Positions 8,182-17,899 are shown, counted from the stretch's first letter. The stretch is 64,000 nt of DNA from Anaerobutyricum hallii (GCF_900209925.1 NZ_LT907978.1:1609219-1673218), one strand, 5' to 3'. The notes: generated by a model not told the origin, from the sequence alone. Numbers and translations: made by a program.

Positions 8182-10998
8182 TTACCATCGTCCAAATCCA
8201 TAGAAATGGCTCTGCCAGTATGGGGAATTGATGGACGTATACTGCACCGGATGTCCACAATGGATCATCTGACCATTGCCTACATAGATTCCGATATGCG
8301 TTACCGGCTCCCCTGCGTCGTAAGTTCCAGTAAAGAAAATCAGATCTCCCGGCTGCGCCTCCGACTGGGATACTGGTGTACAAATGTTGTACAGTCCCTG
8401 TGCTGTTAGTCTTCCTGTATTCCTTACACCAGAGTTTGTCAGACAGTAGCTTACAAATCCAGAACAATCGAATCCACTTGGGGAATATCCACCCCATACA
8501 TATGGTGTTCCAAGATATCTCGCTGCTTCATTTAACAAACGCTGTGCTGCTTCACTGGTATATTCATTGCCGCCAAAGCCTGCTCCTTCTCCAGTTTCCA
8601 GATAAAAGATCGGGTTTAACCGCTCTCCATTTTTCAGAAGTTCAATATGAAGATGGCTTCCTGTGGAATTACCAGTATTTCCTACAAGACCTATCTCATC
8701 ACCTTTCGTGACGGATGCTCCTGCAGATACACTCCGGCTGCTTAAATGTGCATACCGCAGTTCATAACCTTTTCTGTCTTTGATAATGACGTAATTTCCA
8801 TAGCTGTCGTTATAAGCAGAAGTTGTAACTGTTCCGGTCAGTCCTGCCATCACTTTTGTTCCCTCCGGTGCTCCGATATCCATACCATTATGAAGCTGAT
8901 TTGCTCCTGATATTGGATGAATCCTGTATCCATAATAGCTGGTCACACTGGAGTACCAGTTAAAATCAACCGGTGTTGCAAACATCTGCAAGTTGCCTTT
9001 TGTATCGTTGTAGGCACTGAACAGTTCTTTCTGGAAAAATCCCAGCCTGTCCTGACAGATTGACATCAGGTTTCCACTATTTAAGGTGACATTCAGCACA
9101 TCTACATCCCTTGTCCTAGTCACTTCCACTTCCTGACTTCCATTATCATCTGCCAGATAACATTCCCATGTCTGATGTCCATGTGCAGATGCCGCCGCAT
9201 GATTATCATAGTAGACGTCAAACTGTACCCCGTATCTTGCGAAAGCTCCGGTATCTTCTACCGTATATTCGACACCATTCATTACCACCTTTGTTCCCAT
9301 TGGAACAAACGGATTGGAAGCATCTACCGCTAAGGTGTGATTGGCTGTTGGATATGCTCCACTGGCAGTTGGTCCTCCGCTCCAAATACCACAGCAGATT
9401 GGACAATTACAATATCCGCTTGTTACAACCTGTCCCAAAGATTCTCCAACTCTTACTGTTGCTGTCTCTGTCACAGTCTCATTGACCGCTTCTGTAGTCA
9501 GATGATATTGCTCTGCAAACAAAGCATCCAGCTCCGGCTTGACCTGTTCAAACGTAAACTCTTCATACTTTGCTGACAGATAACTGATCAGGATAAACGG
9601 ATCATGCTCAATAGGTCCGATGTTATATCGGTATTCCTCATGTCCCGGTTCTTCAGATTCCATGTTGTTGATCCGCTCCTGCAGATTAGCTTCCAGCTGT
9701 GTATAATACAGTTCCGCTTCCCGGATTGCCTGATCCGATGACAGATAACTGGTTCCTGTGTAAGTGATCACATTTTGTAAAAACACTGCAGAGCATGACG
9801 TGACATTCGTTATGATCAGAAACATCAATCCGATCAGAACTGCTACACTGATATACACTTTCCGGTTTTCTTTAAAGAAGTTGGTCACTTTGCCGCCAAT
9901 CTTCTTGATATAATCAATCGTACCTTTTGCAGCTGTTCCTACTGTCTGTTCACTTCGCTTCGCTTTGGCATAATCCCGTTTGATCTGTTGCTTCTGAATC
10001 TGCTTTTTCAGCTTCTTCTGCTCCTGACGGGCTGCCGCCTGTGTCTGTTTCTCTACCTGTCTCTCCAGTCTGCTTCTCTTTCTGGAAGCCCTCTGTTTCC
10101 TTCGTCTGGCACTTCTCTGTTCCAGCCGGTAAATACCTTCGCCGCCTTCTTCCAACTTATGGGCACCTTCTACCGCCGCATTATCGTCTTCATTTTTGCT
10201 GATCTCACGGTGCAATGCTACGGAAGTTGCACTTCCTGCTTTCTTGACAACAGAAGCTTTTTCTGTTTTCACAGATTCCCCTTCACCAAACTTCAAACGG
10301 GATTTTTTCTTTCCAGGAGATTCTCCTTCATTTGCCTGATAGACCTGTGCTTTCTTGGAATGCTGCTTTGCTTCCTTTCTCTTTCTTGCTTCTTCATAAG
10401 AAAACTTTTTGGCTTTTTCTTTCTGTTTCTGATGGCGGAAATTGACTCCATCCGTATCCATCTGGTTCAATTTCTCCATATCTTTGTCATTTTTCACAGA
10501 AGCACCAGTTTCCTCATAAGCAAACTTCAAACGTTGTTTTTGTTTAGGCTTTTTGCTGCCACCGGTCTGATTTCTCCGGCTGTCTCCCCTGTTTTCTGAT
10601 AGATCAGCACGTTTATCTTTCAGTCTCCCTAACTGTCCGACTTCGGATTTTTCTGCAAGTCTGGATTCTTTTCCGACTTCAGCACGGATTCTTTTTCTAT
10701 TTTGCTGCTTACTACTCTGTCCAAAATCCCCACTTTGCTTCTCTGTCCGTATCAGTTCCGGTGCATCTCTGGATTTTTGCACAGAGGGACGAATATTTTT
10801 CCCACTCCGTTCAGACTGGCGGGGAGACTTATCCACAAGGTTTTCTTCTTTTTCCCCCTGTTTTCTTCCCATCTGCACATCACTGGCACGGTTACTGACA
10901 CGAACAGAAGATTTATCTGTCAGGTTTTCTTCCACCAGACCATCCTTGGTCATCTTTTGGACTTTCTTGTCCCTGACTTTCATTCTCTGTTCTGCCAC
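8182..10998 (-). CDS. CD1108-type cell-wall hydrolase: 3D, M23 and NlpC/P60 domains
   Basis: This 938-aa protein opens the peptidoglycan for the conjugation channel. A very basic cytoplasmic region occupies about 375 residues and is followed by one membrane segment near 380-400 (VAVLIGLMFLIITNV). A 3D/double-psi barrel domain lies near 530-620 (VDASNPFVPMGTKV and VEDTGAFARY). An M23 metallopeptidase near 695-790 carries HNGMDIGAPEG and HLHIEL. An NlpC/P60 domain near 825-938 carries FDCSGFVSYC (catalytic Cys) and THIGIYVGNGQMIHCGH. The start is GTG, placed 6 nt after GGAGGAG at the end of the DUF3789 gene; an ATG lies five codons later. It corresponds to the VirB1/CwlT-type hydrolase of Tn916-like systems but has an additional 3D domain. 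Confidence 0.94.
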   Translation of the reverse strand: MAEQRMKVRDKKVQKMTKDGLVEENLTDKSSVRVSNRASDVQMGRKQGEKEENLVDKSPRQSERSGKNIRPSVQKSRDAPELIRTEKQSGDFGQSSKQQNRKRIRAEVGKESRLAEKSEVGQLGRLKDKRADLSENRGDSRRNQTGGSKKPKQKQRLKFAYEETGASVKNDKDMEKLNQMDTDGVNFRHQKQKEKAKKFSYEEARKRKEAKQHSKKAQVYQANEGESPGKKKSRLKFGEGESVKTEKASVVKKAGSATSVALHREISKNEDDNAAVEGAHKLEEGGEGIYRLEQRSARRRKQRASRKRSRLERQVEKQTQAAARQEQKKLKKQIQKQQIKRDYAKAKRSEQTVGTAAKGTIDYIKKIGGKVTNFFKENRKVYISVAVLIGLMFLIITNVTSCSAVFLQNVITYTGTSYLSSDQAIREAELYYTQLEANLQERINNMESEEPGHEEYRYNIGPIEHDPFILISYLSAKYEEFTFEQVKPELDALFAEQYHLTTEAVNETVTETATVRVGESLGQVVTSGYCNCPICCGIWSGGPTASGAYPTANHTLAVDASNPFVPMGTKVVMNGVEYTVEDTGAFARYGVQFDVYYDNHAAASAHGHQTWECYLADDNGSQEVEVTRTRDVDVLNVTLNSGNLMSICQDRLGFFQKELFSAYNDTKGNLQMFATPVDFNWYSSVTSYYGYRIHPISGANQLHNGMDIGAPEGTKVMAGLTGTVTTSAYNDSYGNYVIIKDRKGYELRYAHLSSRSVSAGASVTKGDEIGLVGNTGNSTGSHLHIELLKNGERLNPIFYLETGEGAGFGGNEYTSEAAQRLLNEAARYLGTPYVWGGYSPSGFDCSGFVSYCLTNSGVRNTGRLTAQGLYNICTPVSQSEAQPGDLIFFTGTYDAGEPVTHIGIYVGNGQMIHCGHPVQYTSINSPYWQSHFYGFGRW

Positions 10999-11001
10999 TA
11001 C

Positions 11002-11112
11002 TTACTCCTCCTTCTTCGGATACCCTTTCCCTGCCTGTAATAAGCAGAGAAAAGCGATGCCGAAAACAGCACCGCCACTAAAAGTTAATACATATGAAAT
11101 TGCTCGTAACAT
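11002..11112 (-). CDS. DUF3789 family small membrane protein
   Basis: This 36-codon gene begins MLRAISYVLTFSGGAVFGIA and ends in CLLQAGKGYPKKEE. It has a single hydrophobic helix followed by a short charged tail, matching the DUF3789 proteins found at this spot in related ICEs. A good ribosome site (AAAGGAG) precedes the ATG. Its stop codon lies inside the ribosome-site spacer of the hydrolase gene, so the two are probably translationally coupled. Function is unknown. Confidence 0.8.
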   Translation of the reverse strand: MLRAISYVLTFSGGAVFGIAFLCLLQAGKGYPKKEE

Positions 11113-11128
11113 TGTTTTCTCCTTTGAT

Positions 11129-11496
11129 TTAACCTGCTTCGGAAGTCTCCTCTAAGCGGGTTGTCATGATTTTATAGAGGGAATTCTTCGGGAATCTGTC
11201 TACAAATGGGATAATGACATTTCCATAGAACAAAAGTCCTTCCCCCTCATTACTGTTGGTTACATAGGACAGCTGGGTTGGTGAGATATTCAGCTGCTTT
11301 GCCAGAATCTGCCTGTCTCCGGAAGCCTGGTTCAGCATATAAATAAAATCTGAATTTTCAAATATATTCTCTATCTCCCTGGAAGACAATAAATCTTTTA
11401 TATTCTGGGTGATTCCAGTTGGAATACCACCCCATTTACGAAATCTCTTCCATATCTCCACACTATAAGCTGCGGTCTGCTCTTCCTTCAAAAGAA
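11129..11496 (-). CDS. VirB4-like conjugation ATPase, 3' exon
   Basis: This is the C-terminal 121 residues of the VirB4/TraE ATPase, separated from its 5' exon (14274-16362) by a group II intron. The exon starts in LLLKEEQTAAYSVEIWKRFR and runs through GGIPTGITQNIKDLLSSREI, which is typical of sequence after Walker B in this family. Joining 14274 to 11496 keeps the frame and creates the sequence DEFHLLLKEEQ. The residues in front of this exon in the unspliced frame (MKVACTVWLGAKG...) are read from intron domains V and VI and are not part of the protein. Confidence 0.9.
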
Positions 11497-11538
11497 ATCT
11501 CGATAGGTCAGACGCTTTCACGCCTTTCGCCCCGAGCC

Positions 11539-11572
11539 ACACCGTGCAAGCAACTTTCATTGCACACGGCGT
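11539..11572 (-). other. Group II intron domain V
   Basis: This 34-nt hairpin reads ACGCCGTGTGCAATGAAAGT then TGCTTGCACGGTGT, with a CGC catalytic triad and a GAAA tetraloop. Its length and layout are those of group II domain V. It is the catalytic core, and it fixes the intron as group II independently of the protein. Confidence 0.88.
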
Positions 11573-11603
11573 TCCATGGGATAAGTCTTTATTGCTAATA
11601 CAG

Positions 11604-13532
11604 TCACTTCAAAGTCTGGTTAATTGTTATAAGGTTAATTGCTTCCAATCCTGCTTTAGCTCTCCATTTGTTGAGCTTTGCAATCTTGGCAGGTCCCCTA
11701 CAATCGAATAAATCGATGAGGGACTTGATGATTTTCACGTCATTAGAATAGATAAGGCTCTTTATATCTTTGTGTACGATTCTGAGGTTTGCATATTCAT
11801 CCGTACCACCTTGGCTTGGTGGATTAAGATATATGCATTCCACATCTTCAAACGCAAGAGACACCTTTGAGAGTTCACACTTACCCTTTGATGCCACAAA
11901 TCTTGATAGGCGGTTGTCACAGAATTCGATACTATGATTCGTGTCGTTATCTCTACTCAACTTCAACAGCGTTTCTCCATATTCAGATTTAGCAAGCATG
12001 CGGTGAATACGTTCACGTCCCTGTGGGGTGTAACGATTGGTGTCCACTCGGTAGAACATTGGATTTTGCGTCCTACAGTATGCTACAGGAACGACAATCA
12101 TACCATTGATATATCTAACCTGTTTGGACTCCCCATATTTCTGATAGAAATATTCGTCCATCGCACCTTTCAATGTCGGCGGTTTTTCCTTGGAGAGGTC
12201 AGCCCGACTATTCAGTCTCGTCTTCATGGTTATGTCAATCGACGGGAACAGTCTGTGAACATCTGAATTTATCATAGTAGCCATGTTATAGTACTGATGC
12301 ATACCTACGACTGCTTGGTTGTATCTGATGAGGTCATCGTGCTGTGATTGTTCACTCTCGTGAGATTTACAGGCCTGCGCCATGGCATTTTTCAGCTTCA
12401 CTCGTTGAGAATTGATGGCTTTGTCAGTCATATGAGACTTGATAGACCATTTCTTTCCCTTCTTGTAAAGTTTAAATTTTATGCCTAAGAAGTCGCTATA
12501 GCCTTTGGTAAGATTCGTAATTCGTGACTTATCTGGAGATGTTTCCAGCTTTAGTCTGTCCATTAGCCATTGCTCGACCGCATGCTTTAGCTTGGAAGCA
12601 TCAGAATACGACCTGCAAAATATCTTAAAATCATCCGCATATCTCACTATGTGGCACTCTTTCAATCTGGACTGTCGCAACTTCTTGTACAGATTCCCTT
12701 TATTCGGAGTACCATTTTTATTCATATAAATATCGCTTTTCAGAGGATGCTTTGCAGGCATTTCCTCCCATTGACTGGCTATCCACCAATCAAGCTCATT
12801 CAGCACAATATTTGCCAGTAAGGGACTAAGTACACCGCCCTGTGGCGTGCCTTTGTCGGGTACCGTTCTAACCCCATTTTCTTCAATTGGAGCTTTTAGC
12901 ATTTTTCCAATTAAGGAAATCAGCCTTTTATCACGTATTCCCATCGTCCATATCTGTTTTAGTAGCTTTCCATGGTCGACATTATCAAAAAATCCCTTGA
13001 TATCTACATCAACTACATAGTGGAATCCGTCCACCTGCGCCAGTTTGTAACACACGGCAACGGCATTCTTAGTGCTACGATTCGGTCTGAAACCATAACT
13101 GTGCCGATAAAACTTGGCTTCGCATATAGGCTCCATGACCTGCAACACGCTTTGTTGTACAATCCTATCTAATACCGTAGGGATTCCTAATGGTCGCATT
13201 TTCCCATTTGGCTTTGGGATATATACCCTTCTCACCGCTTTAGGCTGATAGTTAAGAATTTTGTCCCTAACACATTGAACCAATGCTTCCTCTGACATCT
13301 CAGCTAAGTCCTTAAAGGTCTTACCGTCGACACCAGGTGTGCTGCTTCCTTTGTTTGATTTGAGATTGCGGTATGCCATTTTGATATTGGCATCTGAACC
13401 GATAATACTTATCAGATTCGTGAAAATCTTTTCGCTCGCACTATCCGCATATAATGCGTCCTGTACTTCGACCATGCCGTAGTACTCAGCATATCGGATA
13501 GCACTTTTCTTTAACAATTCCTTTCTTTGCAT
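11604..13532 (-). CDS. Group II intron reverse transcriptase/maturase (LtrA-type)
   Basis: This intron-encoded protein copies intron RNA into target DNA and assists splicing. Reverse transcriptase blocks are clear: IPKPNGKMRPLGIPTVLDRI, HSYGFRPNRSTKNA, DIKGFFDNVDH, GTPQGGVLSPLLANIVLNEL and the catalytic HIVRYADDFKIFC. The maturase (X) region follows. The C-terminal part ends in an HNH-like segment (NPPSQGGTDEYANLRIVHKD), but the usual Cys pairs look incomplete. The start was set at MQRKELLKK, 11 nt after GAGG; an ATG at 13604 would add 24 residues. Overall layout resembles the intron protein of Tn5397 as I remember it. Confidence 0.93.
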   Translation of the reverse strand: MQRKELLKKSAIRYAEYYGMVEVQDALYADSASEKIFTNLISIIGSDANIKMAYRNLKSNKGSSTPGVDGKTFKDLAEMSEEALVQCVRDKILNYQPKAVRRVYIPKPNGKMRPLGIPTVLDRIVQQSVLQVMEPICEAKFYRHSYGFRPNRSTKNAVAVCYKLAQVDGFHYVVDVDIKGFFDNVDHGKLLKQIWTMGIRDKRLISLIGKMLKAPIEENGVRTVPDKGTPQGGVLSPLLANIVLNELDWWIASQWEEMPAKHPLKSDIYMNKNGTPNKGNLYKKLRQSRLKECHIVRYADDFKIFCRSYSDASKLKHAVEQWLMDRLKLETSPDKSRITNLTKGYSDFLGIKFKLYKKGKKWSIKSHMTDKAINSQRVKLKNAMAQACKSHESEQSQHDDLIRYNQAVVGMHQYYNMATMINSDVHRLFPSIDITMKTRLNSRADLSKEKPPTLKGAMDEYFYQKYGESKQVRYINGMIVVPVAYCRTQNPMFYRVDTNRYTPQGRERIHRMLAKSEYGETLLKLSRDNDTNHSIEFCDNRLSRFVASKGKCELSKVSLAFEDVECIYLNPPSQGGTDEYANLRIVHKDIKSLIYSNDVKIIKSLIDLFDCRGPAKIAKLNKWRAKAGLEAINLITINQTLK

Positions 13533-14273
13533 AGTCAACATCACCTCACTCTCGCAAGACTTGTTTCTCTTAGTCATACTCGAACCTATGAATGTTAACT
13601 GCATTACTTTATTACACTTGTTTTGTCGACTGGCAGACTGACCAGTCGTCCCACTAGAGGCTGTTGCTCCACTCCCATTACAGAAGCTTCATCGCTCGTG
13701 CCTCCGCTCTCACAACGATAAAGGTAAGTTATACAGTGTGTTTTCCTTACCAACAGGTCATAGCATGTGCAACTGCTCGCTGTTCGTTGCTTTCGACGTT
13801 CCAATATGATGCAATATACTGTACTTAGGTGCTTCCTTTGAGCCTGCTGATTTCCATTGCCTGTAACAATGCTCCGACTTTCACTTCCACCCAGTTACTT
13901 TTCGGTAATCAGCGCCAAACCGTTGGCATACGCTTTTCAACGCATTCGAATTTTAGACTCTTTAAATCGTCAGTTCGTCCCCACTTCCGTGGATACTCAC
14001 CATATACAGCTTCACTACATAATCACAGGCAACCCACACCTCTGTGAATCTTTCCTCAGCCTTACCTGTTAGGACCTGCTTTTTGCTCTTCACCCTAACT
14101 TTTGACAACCCGATAGTTCTTGCACAACTATCACGCTGTAGGGAGTTTGTGTGTGTCCCTTCCGGGCGTTACCCCTTCATTTGAACAACACCATATCAGT
14201 TGTATCAGTAGCTTTTCTTTTTATGGACGGCTACTGACCCCGCTGTCTATTCAACAAGCGGAACGTCTCGTCC

Positions 14274-16362
14274 GATGGAACTCATCCACATAGTATCTGG
14301 TGGACTTATGAGCAGAACGGTTCATTGTTACCCTGTTCCAGACCTGATCCTGAATGACAAGCATCCCAATCTTTTTCAACTGCTTACCAAGTTCCTTGAT
14401 ATCAAAGCAGACAATGCGGTTATTGATGTCCACGTTTGTCTGATGGTTAAACACATTCAAAGAACCTGTAACATAGATTTCCAACGAAGTGGCCAGTCGC
14501 TGTGCTTCTGGCTCTTCCTGTTTTCTCAGAAGGTTATATAAATCCTCCAAGATTGGCATCTTCTCCGGTACTGGATCGGCAAGATATTCCTGATATACTA
14601 ACCGCACACAACGGTCAATGATGGTCTTTTCTACCGGCTCCAGTCCATTCTTTCCTCCAACAATCAGCTCACACAAAGACAGAATAAAATCTGCTTTCAA
14701 TGACAGTGGATTATCTTCCTCGGAATAGTTCAGGTTCAGATCCATTGGATTGATATACTGGTCAGATACTGGCGAAACCCGAACTACCTGCCCATGCAGT
14801 GCCTGCACAAGTGCCGAATATTCGGCTTCTGGATCACAGATAATGATATCGTCTTCCGTGATCAAAAAGCAGTTTGTAATTTCCCTCTTTGCTGAGAAAG
14901 ACTTACCGGAACCTGGTGTACCAAGAATCAGTCCATTCGGGTTCTTCAAACGTTTCCGATCAACCATGATCATGTTGTTGGATAATGCATTCAATCCATA
15001 ATAAAGAGCTTCCCCTTCCTGAAACAGTTCCTGTGTCGTAAATGGCACGAAGATCGCTGTTGAAGATGTGGTAAGCCCTCTCTGAATTTCAATCCGATTG
15101 ACTCCCAGTGGAATACAGGACATGAGTGCTGCTTCCTGCTGATAATCCAGTTGTTTTAAAGAACAGTTATATTTCTGTGCAATTCCCTGCACCTGGAAAA
15201 TATTGTTATCCAGTTTCTGACGCTTCCTTGCGGTATTCATCACCAGAACCGTTACAAGAAACATTCGTTCATTTCTGGACTGCAGATCTTCCAACAGGTT
15301 CTTCGCCTCTTCTCCATAAGTCACAAGGTCCGATGGAAGCACGTCCATATCATAACCGGAACGTACTGCCCGCTTCTGCTCTTCAATCTTCATCTTATCC
15401 AGATCTGAAATCTTGCTCTTGATCATCTTGATCGCAGAACTCTGGTCAATGGACTGGATATGAATGTTAACATTGATGCTGTCATCCACATCCAAGAAAT
15501 CTGCAAGCATCCGGTCTGTAAGCTCCGGTGCCAGAATCTGCAGATAACTCACACTTCCCATCGTTCTTCCCATCAAAAATGTCTGATTCTTGGAAAAGTT
15601 AAAGGAAGTCGGTGCAATAAAATCTTTGGTCTTTAATCCTGTTTCCGGAAGCATCTTATACTGGAACTTAAATGGTTCAATCCGATCCTGGTTGAACACA
15701 TGATACAGAATCTCCAGCCTTTCCAGACCATTCAGGGAATGCGCCTGTGCTCCCAAAACCTTAAAGTTATTTAAGATATCTGTTTCGATTCTTTCAAGCC
15801 TTGGTCTTGCCACCTTCAGGTTTTCTGCTTCGATTCCAAAAGTGATATACTTTGTCTTTACCAGACCATTATTTCCTTTGGAAAGCTGATTTTTCAGCAT
15901 AGTACGGTACTCTTCACGAATGGCATTGAAGTCATCGTTCTGATCCGGAATATCAATACTTTTTTCAAATTCTGCCACATCCACCTGCTGATTGATAAAG
16001 GACAGCTGCACACTGATGGAAGAATCAAAGTAATTTAAGAAATCACAGTAATTTTCAAATATCGTGGTCTTATCCTCATTTAGAGCAAGCTGATAGTTGA
16101 TGTCATAAAACTGAATCGTCTTGGAGAAAAAGGTCTTTGTCACCTGGCAGATACCATCCTGCAGCATCCGAATATACGGAATACTCTGCTGTGCAGTTGT
16201 AGGAATGTTTTTCTGTTTCCTACGATCCCGTTCCTGCTTCTTTCTACGCTTTTCCTGTTCTCTTTCTTTTCTGCTTTTTTTGTTTCTTCTTTCCTGACGG
16301 TTTCTTTTTTCCGCCAGGGACAGACGCTCCTGCTGAGCCTCCTGCTTTGTCTTTTTTGCCAT
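14274..16362 (-). CDS. VirB4-like conjugation ATPase, 5' exon
   Basis: This exon encodes the first 696 codons of the type IV secretion ATPase, which powers assembly and DNA transfer at the membrane. After a lysine/arginine-rich N-terminus, the family region starts near SIPYIRMLQDGICQV. Walker A (GLILGTPGSGKSFSAKREI) is near residue 481. Walker B (YYVDEFH) is the very last element before the intron. The unspliced frame continues only about eight residues into the intron and stops, so a full protein of about 818 residues requires splicing. The ATG at 16362 (MAKKTKQ) overlaps the PrgI gene by 119 bp, an unusually long overlap. Confidence 0.92.
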
Positions 16363-16708
16363 CCGGCACACCCTCCTTTTTCACAAGGGTGGAAATCTCC
16401 TGATAAAAATTTTCTGTCTTATATGGTCTTACTGCCGGACAGATAAACTTCTGTCGAATGATATTTGCCACCACTTTTTCAAAGGGAAGACCGTCTTTTT
16501 CATACATTGCCATGAAGAAAAACGGAAGCATGATCGTTACCATCAGGATGGCTGCGATACTGGAACCGATTGGTTTTCTCATGACCAGATAAAACGGAAT
16601 TCCCACAACTGCGGCAAGTGAAAAGAAAATCAGCTGCCGCTTTGTCAGATTTAACGCTACTTTTGTTTTGACCTTGGTAAGGTCTTTTGGTACTGGTACA
16701 TACGCCAT
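16244..16708 (-). CDS. PrgI family conjugation membrane protein
   Basis: This 154-aa protein corresponds to the VirB3-like PrgI component of the type IV secretion system and acts with VirB4 at the membrane. It starts MAYVPVPKDLTKVKTKVALN, typical of PrgI. Two membrane helices follow (about residues 28-45 and 50-68), then the conserved FICPAVRPYKTENFY. The last 35 residues are almost entirely Lys, Gly and Arg, and this part overlaps the VirB4 start in another frame. Confidence 0.93.
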   Translation of the reverse strand: MAYVPVPKDLTKVKTKVALNLTKRQLIFFSLAAVVGIPFYLVMRKPIGSSIAAILMVTIMLPFFFMAMYEKDGLPFEKVVANIIRQKFICPAVRPYKTENFYQEISTLVKKEGVPDGKKDKAGGSAGASVPGGKKKPSGKKKQKKQKRKRTGKA

Positions 16709-16731
16709 GGTATGCGCTCCTTTCCTGGCCG

Positions 16732-17601
16732 TTAGTGGGCATTAAATATTGATTTGCTAAGGCTTCCGGTCTTGAATAATGAAAATGCAAGAATCACGGT
16801 ATAAGCCGCTACTGAAAACATTGCTGCATGAAGGTCACTGGATATGGTCATTGCATTTACTAAAACTGCATAAATTCCCACACAGACCATCATGAAGAAT
16901 CCCTGAAATGCCAGTGCGAACAAGCCTTTTAAATAGTTGTTTCCGATATTGCCCCATTCCTTATTGGTCATGGTGGCAAACGGAATTGGTGCTATGGAAG
17001 TATAAAGGTAAATTTCTATCATTCTTCCGAACAAGATTACCGTAATGATAATTGACAGAATGTGCATGGTAACACTGATCAACATCGTTTCCATGGATAG
17101 CAGGAACAAATCCCCTAACTCCATATCCTCCAGGGCATCCACAATCCGTGTAATTGCTTCTGTTGCATCCACCGCAGTGTTTCCTGATATCACCCCTGCG
17201 GCATTGTTGACCACATGCTGGCCAACATCAAAGACCGCCATCGTGATATTGAACGTATTTGTCACCAGATAAATGGCTACATACGCTTTGAAGATCCAGA
17301 GGAAAATGTTATAAGTCTCAAATTCATGGAAATTGTTTTTCTGTGTTACCATCGTGATCAATTCATAGCACAGGACAAAGGTGATGATCAGTCCCGCAAT
17401 GGGGACAATCACCGTTTGGGATATATTCTGAATCAGATTAAAAATCCCTGCATTCCATCCTTGCGGTGTCTGTCCCACCTGCCCGGCTATGGTTCCCACC
17501 TGCTCATTGACAGACGTGAACATGTTATCCAAACTTGACTTAATAAGCCCGATCAGGATATCCTTTATCGCTTCCGTAATTCTCTCAATGATGGTGTTCA
17601 T
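16732..17601 (-). CDS. VirB6/TrbL-like conjugation channel protein
   Basis: This 289-aa polytopic membrane protein has about six hydrophobic segments (for example VIVPIAGLIITFVLCYELI and ISVTMHILSIIITVILFG). It contains the family signature IYLYTSIAPIPFATMTNKEW. It lies between Maff2 and PrgI, the standard place for the VirB6-like inner channel of these ICEs. The amphipathic N-terminus (MNTIIERITEAIKDILIGLI) is typical. Confidence 0.9.
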   Translation of the reverse strand: MNTIIERITEAIKDILIGLIKSSLDNMFTSVNEQVGTIAGQVGQTPQGWNAGIFNLIQNISQTVIVPIAGLIITFVLCYELITMVTQKNNFHEFETYNIFLWIFKAYVAIYLVTNTFNITMAVFDVGQHVVNNAAGVISGNTAVDATEAITRIVDALEDMELGDLFLLSMETMLISVTMHILSIIITVILFGRMIEIYLYTSIAPIPFATMTNKEWGNIGNNYLKGLFALAFQGFFMMVCVGIYAVLVNAMTISSDLHAAMFSVAAYTVILAFSLFKTGSLSKSIFNAH

Positions 17602-17613
17602 CTACCACTCCTC

Positions 17614-17829
17614 TTAAGAGAACAATGTTGCCAGCTGTGGAATCAGGGTAGTTCCCAGCAGCATAATTCCAGCACCAGCCATCAGCTGTTTGATGCCCTG
17701 GCTCTTAGCACCGGGATTGTCATTTCCATATCCTTCCAGAAGGTTTACGACACCCCACACGCCAAGACCTGCGCCGATTGCGACTACAAGAGTTTTTAAA
17801 GTTGTAATTGCACTGCTAAAAAATGCCAT
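17614..17829 (-). CDS. Maff2 family mobile element membrane protein
   Basis: This 71-aa protein starts with the family hallmark MAFF and has two hydrophobic helices around a Gly/Asn-rich loop (GYGNDNPGAKSQGIKQLMAG). A start two codons upstream (MYMAFF) is possible. Small size, two helices and position next to VirB6 suggest a VirB2-like pilin subunit, but that role is inference. Confidence 0.9.
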   Translation of the reverse strand: MAFFSSAITTLKTLVVAIGAGLGVWGVVNLLEGYGNDNPGAKSQGIKQLMAGAGIMLLGTTLIPQLATLFS

Positions 17830-17873
17830 ATACATTCACCAAAACTGACTTCTTTCAGGTGTTTACGGGAATG

Positions 17874-17899
17874 AAAAAACACCGACTAAAAAGCCGGCG
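17874..17899 (-). terminator. Rho-independent terminator between virD4 and maff2
   Basis: On the minus strand CGCCGGC, a TTTTTA loop and GTCGGTG pair over 7 bp with two G-U pairs, followed directly by TTTTTT. It lies after the coupling-protein stop and before the Maff2 gene. It separates DNA-processing genes from channel genes and may be a leaky attenuator, because transcription must pass it unless a separate promoter exists. Confidence 0.7.

Larger units (their letters stand above)
11497..14273 (-). mobile_element. Group II intron interrupting virB4
   Basis: This 2777-nt retroelement splits virB4. Its 3' part holds a 34-nt domain V with a GAAA loop (11539-11572) and a domain VI hairpin whose unpaired A lies 8 nt before the AT 3' end. 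The 5' boundary is inferred from three things: the frame of the spliced exons, the AY 3' end, and a candidate EBS1 (GGTGGAA, 13885-13891) able to pair with the last seven exon bases TTCCATC. The first bases, GGACG, fit the GUGYG consensus poorly, so the 5' edge could be off by a few bases. The intron encodes its own reverse transcriptase/maturase. Confidence 0.9.

Noticed and set aside
9988-10599. Open frame of 203 codons on the plus strand
   Set aside because: It lies opposite the lysine/arginine-rich head of the wall hydrolase; the reverse complement of such sequence is naturally open and Leu/Phe rich.
13604-13804. 66-codon frame directly upstream of the intron protein
   Set aside because: It is within the structured 5' part of the group II intron, where RNA domains explain the sequence.
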